Assembly (NCBI GenBank): GCA_947246775.1
Contig: CAMXTM010000115.1
Location: 1-6,597, forward strand
Length of the DNA stretch: 6,597 nt
Reading direction: 5' to 3'
Source of the DNA: an uncultured Clostridium sp.
Lineage (GTDB): Bacteria; Bacillota; Clostridia; Lachnospirales; Anaerotignaceae
Part shown: one piece after another, positions 1 through 4,863 of the stretch
How positions within the stretch are numbered: position 1 is the first letter of the stretch
Layout of the letters: each line of letters starts with the position of its first letter
The notes under the pieces: model-generated
The model's input: only the letters and a program-made list of their open reading frames with translations
Databases searched by the model: none
Told to the model about the DNA's origin: nothing
Position numbers and translations under genes: made by a program

Positions 1-39
1 TTGTGTTAAATCAAATTTCATTTTATTGATACAACATTT

Positions 40-1251
40 CTAATTTTTATCTTTAATTGCAAAACTTACAATTGCAGCAATCATACTGAAAAAAATACTT
101 ACTATCCAAATCAAAGCATATCCTTTTGTTATTTGCACACTGATACCTCCTAGCCAACTGCTAAAAAAACTACCTATTTGATGTGACACAAAAATTACGC
201 CAAACAAAGTTGCCATTTTTGCACTGCCAAATAATTTTCCAACAAGTCCTGAAGTAGGTGGAACAGTAGAAATTGCTGTAAGTCCAAGTAACATTGTGAC
301 AAAAGCCATAAAAAAAACAGTTTTAGGTAAAGTAAGTAGTAAAATCACAATAATAACTCTGGAAGCATAAATACTGCCTAGTACATTTTTCATCGGGAAC
401 TTACTACCTAATATTCCACTCAAAATTGACCCAGCAATTACTGCAATACCATAACAGGAAAATAAATAAGCTGCAACTTCCTTTGATAACCCATAGGCAA
501 CAAATTGTGAAAAAAGGTGCGTTTCAATAATTGCCATATGAAATCCACAAGTAAAAAAGCCAATCATCAAAAAGAGGTATGATTTATTCTGAAAAGCATC
601 TGTAAACATATTTTTTAATGAATATTTTATATTATCATCATTTTTTGCAGTAACTACTACATTTTTTGCATTGTAAGCAAGCCAAACCGAAATTGGAATA
701 ATACATATAATTGGAACACACAAAACAAAAACTGTCATTTGAAGTCCACTTATAGAAAGAAATCTTTGTATAATAGGAGACAAAACAGTACTTCCAATAC
801 CACTTCCTGCACTTACAATACCTGATACTGTTGCACTCTCTTTTTCACTCATCAATGGTGAAATCGCTCCCATAATAATACCAAATGAAATTGCACCTGT
901 ACCAACAGAAAACACAATACCTAAAAAAAATAACAATGACCATATAGAATGACAAAATGGAATACTCACCAATCCTATTGTCATCAATACTGCACCTATC
1001 ATCAATACAAATGTATTTGATTTTTTGATAGCAACAACACCAAACACTGGTTGTGCAATACCATAAGTTAGTTGTGAAACTGCTAATATAAAACTAACTG
1101 ACGAATAGGCAACACCACTACTATTGGAAATACTATTTATCAAAATACCATAATTAGCCCGAATCCCTCCACTAATTCCATACAATAAGCAAGTGGCTAC
1201 TGCAATCGGTATCAATTTAATTCCACTACATTTTTTTATCACAGCTTCCAT
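40..1251 (-). CDS. MFS transporter, 12-TM permease
   Basis: This is a major facilitator superfamily permease of 403 residues, a normal length for a 12-helix carrier. Hydrophobic helices run through the whole protein with a hydrophilic central loop at about residues 195-225, dividing it into two six-helix halves. The second half has the stretch TVPPTSGLVGKLFG (329-342) followed by HQIGSFFSSWLGG (357-369), a pattern I associate with monocarboxylate-porter-like MFS proteins; the substrate cannot be read from sequence. It is the last gene of the DUF2148-MarR-MFS operon, so its expression should follow the MarR operator at 2262-2298. Three in-frame starts exist: GTG at 1269, ATG at 1266 and ATG at 1251. 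Only 1251 has a purine-rich ribosome site (GGGGG, 8 nt upstream), so it is preferred. The upstream starts would overlap the marR stop and could be translationally coupled. An efflux or uptake role is inference. Confidence 0.88.
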   Translation of the reverse strand: MEAVIKKCSGIKLIPIAVATCLLYGISGGIRANYGILINSISNSSGVAYSSVSFILAVSQLTYGIAQPVFGVVAIKKSNTFVLMIGAVLMTIGLVSIPFCHSIWSLLFFLGIVFSVGTGAISFGIIMGAISPLMSEKESATVSGIVSAGSGIGSTVLSPIIQRFLSISGLQMTVFVLCVPIICIIPISVWLAYNAKNVVVTAKNDDNIKYSLKNMFTDAFQNKSYLFLMIGFFTCGFHMAIIETHLFSQFVAYGLSKEVAAYLFSCYGIAVIAGSILSGILGSKFPMKNVLGSIYASRVIIVILLLTLPKTVFFMAFVTMLLGLTAISTVPPTSGLVGKLFGSAKMATLFGVIFVSHQIGSFFSSWLGGISVQITKGYALIWIVSIFFSMIAAIVSFAIKDKN

Positions 1252-1259
1252 ATATAATA

Positions 1260-1264
1260 CCCCC
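1260..1264 (-). promoter_or_regulatory. Ribosome binding site deciding the MFS start
   Basis: Read on the minus strand this is GGGGG, 8 nt before the ATG at 1251. Nothing like a Shine-Dalgarno sequence precedes the alternative GTG (1269) or ATG (1266). It lies just downstream of the marR stop codon (1268-1266), so ribosomes ending marR translation can reinitiate here. Confidence 0.5.
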
Positions 1265-1265
1265 A

Positions 1266-1682
1266 TCACTCATTTAACTTTTGAAGTTTTTCACTAATTT
1301 GAAGAATAAACTCTACATCTTCTTTCTCCAAAATAGTCTCAATATATTCTTGCGCTTTTTGCCACAATGGAATGGCAAGATTTAAAACTCTTTCTCCCTC
1401 TTGTGACAGCGCAAATACTTTACCATGTCCCTCTACGTTTTTTATCAAATGACGTGTTTGAAGCAGTTTTATATTTCTAACCATTGTACTTCTGTCAAGA
1501 CCAACATGTTCTGCCCAATGTGTGATATTTGCACTTCCAAGTCTTGATAAATTGATAAGTAGATAATATTGTGCAACAGTTAATCCTGATTCTTTTAATG
1601 AATTATCATAAAAATTAGAAATTGCATTTGCACTTCTTCTTAAATTAGTGCAATAACAAGGACTTTTATATAGCTGAGCCAT
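1266..1682 (-). CDS. MarR-family winged-helix repressor
   Basis: This is a 138-residue MarR-type regulator of standard family length. An N-terminal helix contains PCYCTNLRRSANAI (residues 8-21), a conserved opening in one MarR subgroup. The winged helix follows, with DNA-recognition region NITHWAEHVGLDRSTMVRNI (52-71) and wing around EGHGKVFALSQEGERVL (84-100). The C-terminal helices (about 101-137) should complete the dimer interface. The start has a good site, AAAGGAG, 8 nt upstream. It lies 17 bp after the DUF2148 gene, and its stop overlaps possible MFS starts, so the three genes are cotranscribed. The perfect palindrome over the operon promoter is its likely autoregulatory target. The two cysteines C9 and C11 could make it redox- or electrophile-responsive, but that is inference; no ligand is evident. 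Confidence 0.92.
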   Translation of the reverse strand: MAQLYKSPCYCTNLRRSANAISNFYDNSLKESGLTVAQYYLLINLSRLGSANITHWAEHVGLDRSTMVRNIKLLQTRHLIKNVEGHGKVFALSQEGERVLNLAIPLWQKAQEYIETILEKEDVEFILQISEKLQKLNE

Positions 1683-1699
1683 TTCATTTTCTCCTTTCT

Positions 1700-2248
1700 T
1701 TAATCATGAAATATGCCACGGTCAAAAAAGATATTTTTTCCAGAAACAGAAATAGGAATCCCAAGCCACAAAACATTTTGTACATAATTCATTTCTGCCG
1801 CTGCCTTTCCAACAGAATACATAACACGACTATCAACCATATCATTAGCGGCAATTGTAACAGCAGAAGATACAGCAATGCCAAGGTCTACATAAGCAAA
1901 AGCACAATTTCCACCAGCCTTTTTACAGCTACTACAATTATCAAAACCACAATAGCCACAATATGGAACATTACGATATTTTTGCTCTACTCCAATCAAA
2001 ACAAGCGCTTGTGCTTTACGCACATTGTTAGCGTCACGTCCATACCATGTATTCATTTTGTCTCCCATTTCACGTATACCAACTTCTTCCATTTTTTGTG
2101 CCAATAATTCTTTTTCTTCTCCTGTCAAAACAAGCGTGTGTAATATGTCTTTTCCATGTGCTTTTGGTGCAGTTCTTGCTGCAGCACACATTTTTGCTGC
2201 AGTATTCAATATAGCATTTTGTTCTAAATAATCACTTTTATATAACAT
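1700..2248 (-). CDS. DUF2148 ferredoxin-domain protein
   Basis: This 182-residue protein belongs to the DUF2148 family (uncharacterised proteins with a ferredoxin-like domain), common in anaerobes. Recognisable family blocks are ARTAPKAHG (24-32), GRDANNVRKAQALVLIG (70-86), DLGIAVSSAV (121-130), MVDSRVMYSVGKAA (137-150) and GIPISVSGKNIFFDRG (163-178). The central cysteines C97-x2-C100-x4-C105-x2-C108-x6-C115 would ligate an iron-sulfur cluster; C21 is an extra one. No signal peptide or membrane segment is present, so it is cytosolic. The flanking alpha/beta blocks recall nitroreductase-like proteins, but that is tentative. The start at 2248 is preferred over 2254 because AAGGAGG lies 7 nt before 2248 but virtually abuts 2254. 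It is the first gene of the MarR-controlled operon, suggesting redox chemistry on, or in response to, the compound moved by the MFS carrier. The family's reaction is unknown. Confidence 0.9.
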   Translation of the reverse strand: MLYKSDYLEQNAILNTAAKMCAAARTAPKAHGKDILHTLVLTGEEKELLAQKMEEVGIREMGDKMNTWYGRDANNVRKAQALVLIGVEQKYRNVPYCGYCGFDNCSSCKKAGGNCAFAYVDLGIAVSSAVTIAANDMVDSRVMYSVGKAAAEMNYVQNVLWLGIPISVSGKNIFFDRGIFHD

Positions 2249-2255
2249 TTTCATT

Positions 2256-2262
2256 CCTCCTT
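2256..2262 (-). promoter_or_regulatory. Ribosome binding site of the DUF2148 gene
   Basis: AAGGAGG on the minus strand, 7 nt from the ATG at 2248 and 1 nt from the ATG at 2254. The spacing selects 2248 as the true start. The site touches the edge of the MarR palindrome. Confidence 0.75.
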
Positions 2263-2298
2263 AACATATGTATATACACCGTGTATATACATATGTTA
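2262..2298. promoter_or_regulatory. 37-bp perfect palindrome, probable MarR operator
   Basis: Two 18-bp arms (TAACATATGTATATACAC and its exact complement) flank a single central base at 2280. Each arm contains the smaller self-palindrome ACATATGT (2264-2271 and 2289-2296), and the core is TATACAC-C-GTGTATA. MarR dimers bind AT-rich dyads over promoters. This one covers the -10 element and expected start site of the operon encoding the only MarR protein in view, so autorepression is the natural reading. Its length would allow two dimers. Only about half would be transcribed, so an RNA hairpin role is less likely. Confidence 0.85.
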
Positions 2299-2321
2299 TC
2301 ATGCAAAAATAATGTTGTCAA
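2293..2321 (-). promoter_or_regulatory. Sigma-A promoter of the DUF2148-marR-MFS operon
   Basis: On the minus strand a consensus -35 TTGACA (2321-2316) is followed after 17 bp by TAACAT (2298-2293) as -10. The predicted start is near 2286, inside the MarR palindrome. It is the only well-formed promoter upstream of the operon; the strong -35 with an operator-covered -10 fits tight repression. Confidence 0.75.
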
Positions 2322-2340
2322 TAGTACTTTTAAAAAATTT

Positions 2341-2392
2341 AAAGAGTATCCAATTACTTTGTTTATAAACCATTGTAAATTAGACACTCTTT
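2341..2392 (-). terminator. Hairpin terminator of the padR operon
   Basis: Arms 2341-2355 and 2378-2392 pair over 15 bp around a 22-nt loop. As minus-strand RNA two positions are G-U wobbles; as plus-strand RNA the same positions are A-C mismatches, so the structure is better formed in the minus direction. It begins about 30 nt after the stop codon at 2424, and a T-rich tract (AAATTTTTTAAAAG) follows. The U tract is interrupted, so efficiency is uncertain. The arms (AAAGAGTGTCTAATT) also resemble terminal inverted repeats of some insertion sequences, so a relic element is an alternative. Confidence 0.6.
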
Positions 2393-2423
2393 TATTATAT
2401 TAGTAATTTTTCTACATATAGTA

Positions 2424-3176
2424 TTAAAAATCCACTTCATCATCATTATAATCTATTTCACGATTATATTGTTCTTCCCAATCTCGTTCTTCCTCCAAGC
2501 GTTGTTGTTCCTCTATGTATCGTTGTTCTCTTTCTATCAACAATTCTTCTGCTTTTTGACGTATGATTTCTTCTTCCTCTGCACGCTGTTCTAGCAGTTC
2601 TTCTGCCATTTGCTCAATTCGTTCTTGTTCCATTTCTGCTTTTTCTCTTTCCTCTGCCTGCTCCATAAGTTCTTGTTTATTTTTAAAAGAAACATTATCA
2701 AAAAAATGAGGATACCTTGTTTGGATATTAACAGTTGTAGGGATATATAGTATGGCATCAGGATAATTTTGAACCTTTTTGACAATCGTTTTTTCAATAA
2801 TGTCTTTATTGAGCTGAAACTTGCCATAAACAGGCTCCATACTAATTTTTGCTATATTTTGTTCTGGATAAGAAACACCTATTGTATCAAAACTAGAAGC
2901 ATAAGTATCTGCATCAAATAATTCAATATAAGCTGTTTCATCTGGTGATTGTTTTACCAAAACATAATTGGAATAATAAAAATAGTTTTCTATGTTAATA
3001 TCAAGTGTATCTACATTGGCATTGATGTCCACTCTTTTCGGTGTAATGCTTGTAGTATTTATCAATTCTGTCATATCTCCGAAAACCGTTTTTATACCAA
3101 TCGGTAGTGTAATAGCGAATCCCAAAAAGGAAACTAAAAAGATTGCTGCAACAATCGTTGTTATTTTTTTAAACAT
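2424..3176 (-). CDS. Membrane-anchored DUF4097-like/coiled-coil protein
   Basis: This 250-residue protein has one N-terminal membrane helix (residues about 7-29, after MFKK) that could be an uncleaved anchor. A beta-rich region follows (about 45-163, including VDTLDINIENYFYY and AILYIPTTVNIQ), resembling the start of DUF4097-type adhesin-like domains usually found beside PadR/HAAS genes. From about 164 the sequence changes to a highly charged Glu/Gln/Arg/Lys coiled coil to about 232, including an 18-residue near-repeat (190-207 and 208-225: MAEELL..R and KAEELL..R). The tail is acidic (IDYNDDEVDF). A DUF4097 protein would normally continue with more beta strands, so the coiled coil looks like a replacement. 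The start sits 1 nt after the HAAS stop, with AGGGAGG 9 nt upstream, so translation is probably coupled. With one membrane pass after a basic N-terminus, the coiled coil should be outside the cell. Function is unknown; an envelope role is inferred. Confidence 0.82.
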   Translation of the reverse strand: MFKKITTIVAAIFLVSFLGFAITLPIGIKTVFGDMTELINTTSITPKRVDINANVDTLDINIENYFYYSNYVLVKQSPDETAYIELFDADTYASSFDTIGVSYPEQNIAKISMEPVYGKFQLNKDIIEKTIVKKVQNYPDAILYIPTTVNIQTRYPHFFDNVSFKNKQELMEQAEEREKAEMEQERIEQMAEELLEQRAEEEEIIRQKAEELLIEREQRYIEEQQRLEEERDWEEQYNREIDYNDDEVDF

Positions 3177-3177
3177 A

Positions 3178-3891
3178 TTAAAAAACCTCCCTTTTATTTC
3201 TATGCCTTTTCAAGTAGTGTCGAATCAGTCGTATATTTGCTTTTCCTATATGAACTAACAAAAGCCCAAAAAGTACAGCAAGTGCCAATGTTGCTATAAT
3301 AGCAAATGCTAGTGATAGTGATAACACTGGTGGAAACAAGGACAAGCAAACTCCCAGACAAAACAGTCCAAATATTGCGCAGGATATTAAAAAAAGCGCC
3401 GCAGTAATACAAAACCCATATATAAAAATGGTAAAAAAGAACTGTAAAAGTGCAAAAATACAAAATAGACAAATGGATTTTATAACTGAAAAAATACTTT
3501 TTGTACATTTTTGAACTGTGTGATTGCTTTCTTTTGGTGTTTCGCTTTGATTCTTTTTTTTGCTTTCTTTTTTTAGAGAGATAAACGCTTTTTCGGTACT
3601 TTCTTTTATGGTTGAAAATGCTTTTCCAGTACCCTCTTTTATGGTATGGATTGCTTTTTCCGTTTTGTTTTCACTTCCGATTTTGCTTTCGTTTCCGATT
3701 TCTTCTATAAATTGCTGAGCAATAATTTCTGGGTCTCCAAGTTTCGCAGAAATTTCCGTATCTGTTTTATTTTGTCTTCTGCCATCATCAAAATATTCGC
3801 CATAGTCTCTTAAAATATCATTAATTTCTGATTTTGATAAATGCTTTTTTAGAAGCGTTTCTAATGACTGTAAATAACTTTCTTTTGTCAT
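3178..3891 (-). CDS. HAAS/DUF1700 membrane protein
   Basis: This 237-residue protein opens with a HAAS (DUF1700) domain at about residues 1-65. Visible hallmarks are SYLQSLETLLKKHLS, SEINDILRDYGEYFDDG and the LGDPEIIAQQFIEE block. In this family the domain sits beside PadR regulators and is thought to mediate protein interaction at the membrane. A Lys/Ser/Glu-rich linker contains three tandem 11-residue units (78-110). Roughly three hydrophobic segments follow (about 133-160, 162-188, 190-215), then a basic tail (KANIRLIRHYLKRHRNKR). The start has AAGGA 10 nt upstream, a modest site. It lies 50 bp after padR and 1 nt before the coiled-coil gene, completing a PadR-HAAS-DUF4097 order known from many Firmicutes. 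The N-terminus is probably cytosolic. The precise role is not established; an envelope-stress or membrane-state relay is the usual guess. Confidence 0.88.
   Translation of the reverse strand: MTKESYLQSLETLLKKHLSKSEINDILRDYGEYFDDGRRQNKTDTEISAKLGDPEIIAQQFIEEIGNESKIGSENKTEKAIHTIKEGTGKAFSTIKESTEKAFISLKKESKKKNQSETPKESNHTVQKCTKSIFSVIKSICLFCIFALLQFFFTIFIYGFCITAALFLISCAIFGLFCLGVCLSLFPPVLSLSLAFAIIATLALAVLFGLLLVHIGKANIRLIRHYLKRHRNKREVF
3562..3660 (-). repeat. Three tandem 33-bp units in the HAAS gene
   Basis: Units 3660-3628, 3627-3595 and 3594-3562 encode EKAIHTIKEGT, GKAFSTIKEST and EKAFISLKKES. By hand count the first two match at 24 of 33 bases; the third is more diverged. Unit length is a whole number of codons, so the repeat can expand or contract without breaking the frame. 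The 11-residue periodicity predicts an amphipathic helix between the HAAS domain and the membrane segments. Confidence 0.8.
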
Positions 3892-3941
3892 AATGTTATC
3901 ATCCTTTCTAAATATGGTTGAGGTTTTCTCTCAAATAAAAA

Positions 3942-4283
3942 CTATGTTTTGTTGTCTTCCTTGTTTGTTTTTCGTTTTCCCTGCAAGATTTCGTTTACCA
4001 TTTTTGAAAATTCTTCCCAATCATTTTTGAGTGAGCCTAAATATCCCTTCCCTTTTTCTGTAATATGGTAATATTTTCTTGCTGGACCAATGGTGCTTTC
4101 TTTTAGGTATGTTACAAAATATTCTTCCGTTGTCAAACGGCGTAATATGGGATAGACTGTGCCTTCGTTTATATCGGTGTAAGAAGCAATGCTTTGTACA
4201 ATTTCATAACCATACATATCTTGTTCTGCTATGAGTGCCAGTACACACATCTCTATAATACCTTTTCTAAATTGCGTGTTCAT
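3942..4283 (-). CDS. PadR-family transcriptional repressor
   Basis: This is a 113-residue PadR regulator of the short, PadR-s1-like class. The winged helix includes GIIEMCVLALIAEQDMYGYE (8-27), then DINEGTVYPILRRL (37-50) as the recognition helix, and a wing around IGPARKYYHITEKGKGYL (65-82). A C-terminal helix (85-102) should dimerise. Reading could begin further upstream at 4346, but the family homology starts at MNTQFRKG, and AAAGGAGG lies 6 nt before the ATG at 4283; the longer version would start inside the promoter. It is the first gene of the padR-HAAS-coiled-coil unit and divergent from blaI. It probably autoregulates through the dyad over its own -10. PadR proteins respond to small molecules or envelope-active compounds in other bacteria; the inducer here is unknown. 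Confidence 0.92.
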   Translation of the reverse strand: MNTQFRKGIIEMCVLALIAEQDMYGYEIVQSIASYTDINEGTVYPILRRLTTEEYFVTYLKESTIGPARKYYHITEKGKGYLGSLKNDWEEFSKMVNEILQGKRKTNKEDNKT

Positions 4284-4289
4284 ACTAAG

Positions 4290-4297
4290 CCTCCTTT
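4290..4297 (-). promoter_or_regulatory. Ribosome binding site of padR
   Basis: AAAGGAGG on the minus strand, 6 nt from the ATG at 4283. It excludes the upstream reading-frame start at 4346, which lies between the -35 and -10 elements and so cannot be in the transcript. Confidence 0.8.
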
Positions 4298-4328
4298 CTG
4301 TATATTTTTTAGTTCTTATTGATACCGT

Positions 4329-4349
4329 GTAGTAATTATAACACACTAC
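4329..4349. promoter_or_regulatory. Imperfect dyad over padR -10, candidate PadR operator
   Basis: GTAGT-N11-ACTAC (4329-4333 and 4345-4349) is centred on the -10 of the padR promoter. Position suits autorepression by PadR, whose sites are AT-rich dyads. The arms are short and the match to a PadR consensus is not demonstrated. Confidence 0.4.
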
Positions 4350-4363
4350 TATGTAATAAACAA
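4335..4363 (-). promoter_or_regulatory. Sigma-A promoter of the padR operon
   Basis: On the minus strand a weak -35 TTGTTT (4363-4358) is followed after 17 bp by a perfect -10 TATAAT (4340-4335). The start is expected near 4328, giving a leader of roughly 45 nt to padR. It is divergent from the blaI promoter, whose -35 begins 44 bp away. Confidence 0.7.
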
Positions 4364-4406
4364 TACCTGTTAATAAAAAATATCTTACATATTTATTAAG
4401 AAAAAC

Positions 4407-4435
4407 TTGACAATCAACTCCTACAGTTGTATGAT
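4407..4435 (+). promoter_or_regulatory. Sigma-A promoter of blaI-blaR1-like operon
   Basis: A perfect -35 TTGACA (4407-4412), a 17-bp spacer and the -10 TATGAT (4430-4435). The start is expected around 4442, about 30 nt before the blaI ATG. Near-consensus elements with repressor dyads over the -10 and leader indicate a strong promoter kept off by BlaI. Confidence 0.82.
4422..4431. promoter_or_regulatory. BlaI operator 1
   Basis: TACAGTTGTA, that is TACA-N2-TGTA, the core dyad of BlaI/MecI operators. It overlaps the 3' part of the spacer and the first two bases of the -10, so occupancy blocks RNA polymerase. Confidence 0.75.
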
Positions 4436-4447
4436 GTTATTAAATAA

Positions 4448-4457
4448 TACAAATGTA
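4448..4457. promoter_or_regulatory. BlaI operator 2
   Basis: TACAAATGTA, a second TACA-N2-TGTA dyad. Its centre is 26 bp from that of operator 1, just downstream of the predicted start site and touching the ribosome site. Two dyads in one promoter are typical of bla and mec regulons. Confidence 0.75.
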
Positions 4458-4461
4458 GGAG
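4456..4461 (+). promoter_or_regulatory. Ribosome binding site of blaI
   Basis: TAGGAG, 9 nt before the ATG at 4471. The alternative TTG at 4462 and ATG at 4465 are too close (0 and 3 nt), so 4471 is chosen. Confidence 0.65.
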
Positions 4462-4470
4462 TTGATGGTT

Positions 4471-4863
4471 ATGCAAAAATTAACACGTTTACCAGATACA
4501 GAATTAGAAGTCATGAAAGTTGTATGGCAAAAGGGTAGCGGTGTTTCTACATCAGAAATCAAGCAAGAACTAGACAAACAAAGGGCATGGAATGTTTCAG
4601 CGTTGCAAACCCTTTTAAACCGTTTGATTGACAGAGGCTTTTTGACGAGCTACAAAAAAGGAAAAAATAAATTATATGACATTGTAGTAGAGGAAGAAAA
4701 GTATCTAGCGTTTGAGAATCAGTCTTTTTTAAAAAAAGTAAATGGAAATTCTGTTACAAAGTTAGTGGCATCTCTTTATAATAGTCGTTCTATTAGCAAA
4801 AAAGATTTGGAGGAACTAGCAGAGTACATAGAAAAAAATGCAGGAAGTGATGAGAATGTTTGA
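4471..4863 (+). CDS. blaI: BlaI/MecI-family repressor
   Basis: This 130-residue protein has normal BlaI/MecI/CopY length and layout. The N-terminal winged helix has LPDTELEVMKVVWQKG (7-22), STSEIKQEL (26-34), recognition region WNVSALQTLLNRLIDRGFL (40-58) and wing YKKGKNKLYDIVV (61-73). The C-terminal dimerisation helices follow (74-125). The stretch SFLKKVNGNSVTKLVASLY (85-103) corresponds to the region where family members are inactivated by proteolysis; the exact scissile bond is not assignable by eye. It should repress its own promoter through the two TACA-N2-TGTA dyads, and be inactivated via the M56 protein encoded directly downstream, whose start codon overlaps its 3' end by 14 nt. No beta-lactamase is in view, so the symbol reflects family, not a proven resistance role. 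Confidence 0.92.
   Translation: MQKLTRLPDTELEVMKVVWQKGSGVSTSEIKQELDKQRAWNVSALQTLLNRLIDRGFLTSYKKGKNKLYDIVVEEEKYLAFENQSFLKKVNGNSVTKLVASLYNSRSISKKDLEELAEYIEKNAGSDENV

Larger units (their letters stand above)
4413..4466. repeat. 13-bp inverted repeat enclosing both BlaI sites
   Basis: ATCAACTCCTACA (4413-4425) is repeated as its exact reverse complement at 4454-4466, 28 bp apart. Each arm carries the outer half of one TACA-N2-TGTA dyad plus seven flanking bases of shared ATCAACTCC/GGAGTTGAT sequence. The right arm contains the blaI ribosome site. The left arm lies upstream of the predicted transcription start, so this works as DNA, not as an mRNA hairpin. Confidence 0.8.

Noticed and set aside
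1..39. Possible terminator after the MFS gene
   Set aside because: Only a 5-bp ATCAA/TTGAT pairing is visible, with no GC stem and no T tract; the true operon end probably lies left of the window.
1706..2107. Plus-strand reading frame of 133 codons opposite the DUF2148 gene
   Set aside because: It is antisense to a clear family member, lacks a ribosome site, and its Ser/Thr/Ile/Asn-rich product resembles no domain. The same applies to 2025-2231.
2591..2827. Minus-strand frame inside the coiled-coil gene
   Set aside because: It is an overlapping frame of the real gene, produced by the repetitive purine-rich coding sequence; no ribosome site or recognisable domain.
2992..3258. Plus-strand frame across the junction of the HAAS and coiled-coil genes
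   Set aside because: Antisense to two supported genes, with no promoter or ribosome site. The minus-strand frame at 3200-3508 is likewise an out-of-frame shadow of the HAAS membrane region.
3918..3934. Small hairpin (TTGAG/CTCAA) between padR and the HAAS gene
   Set aside because: A 5-bp stem without a U tract is too weak to call as an attenuator or processing site.
4284..4346. N-terminal extension of PadR to 4346
   Set aside because: It would begin between the padR -35 and -10, has no ribosome site, and lies outside the family homology, which begins at 4283.
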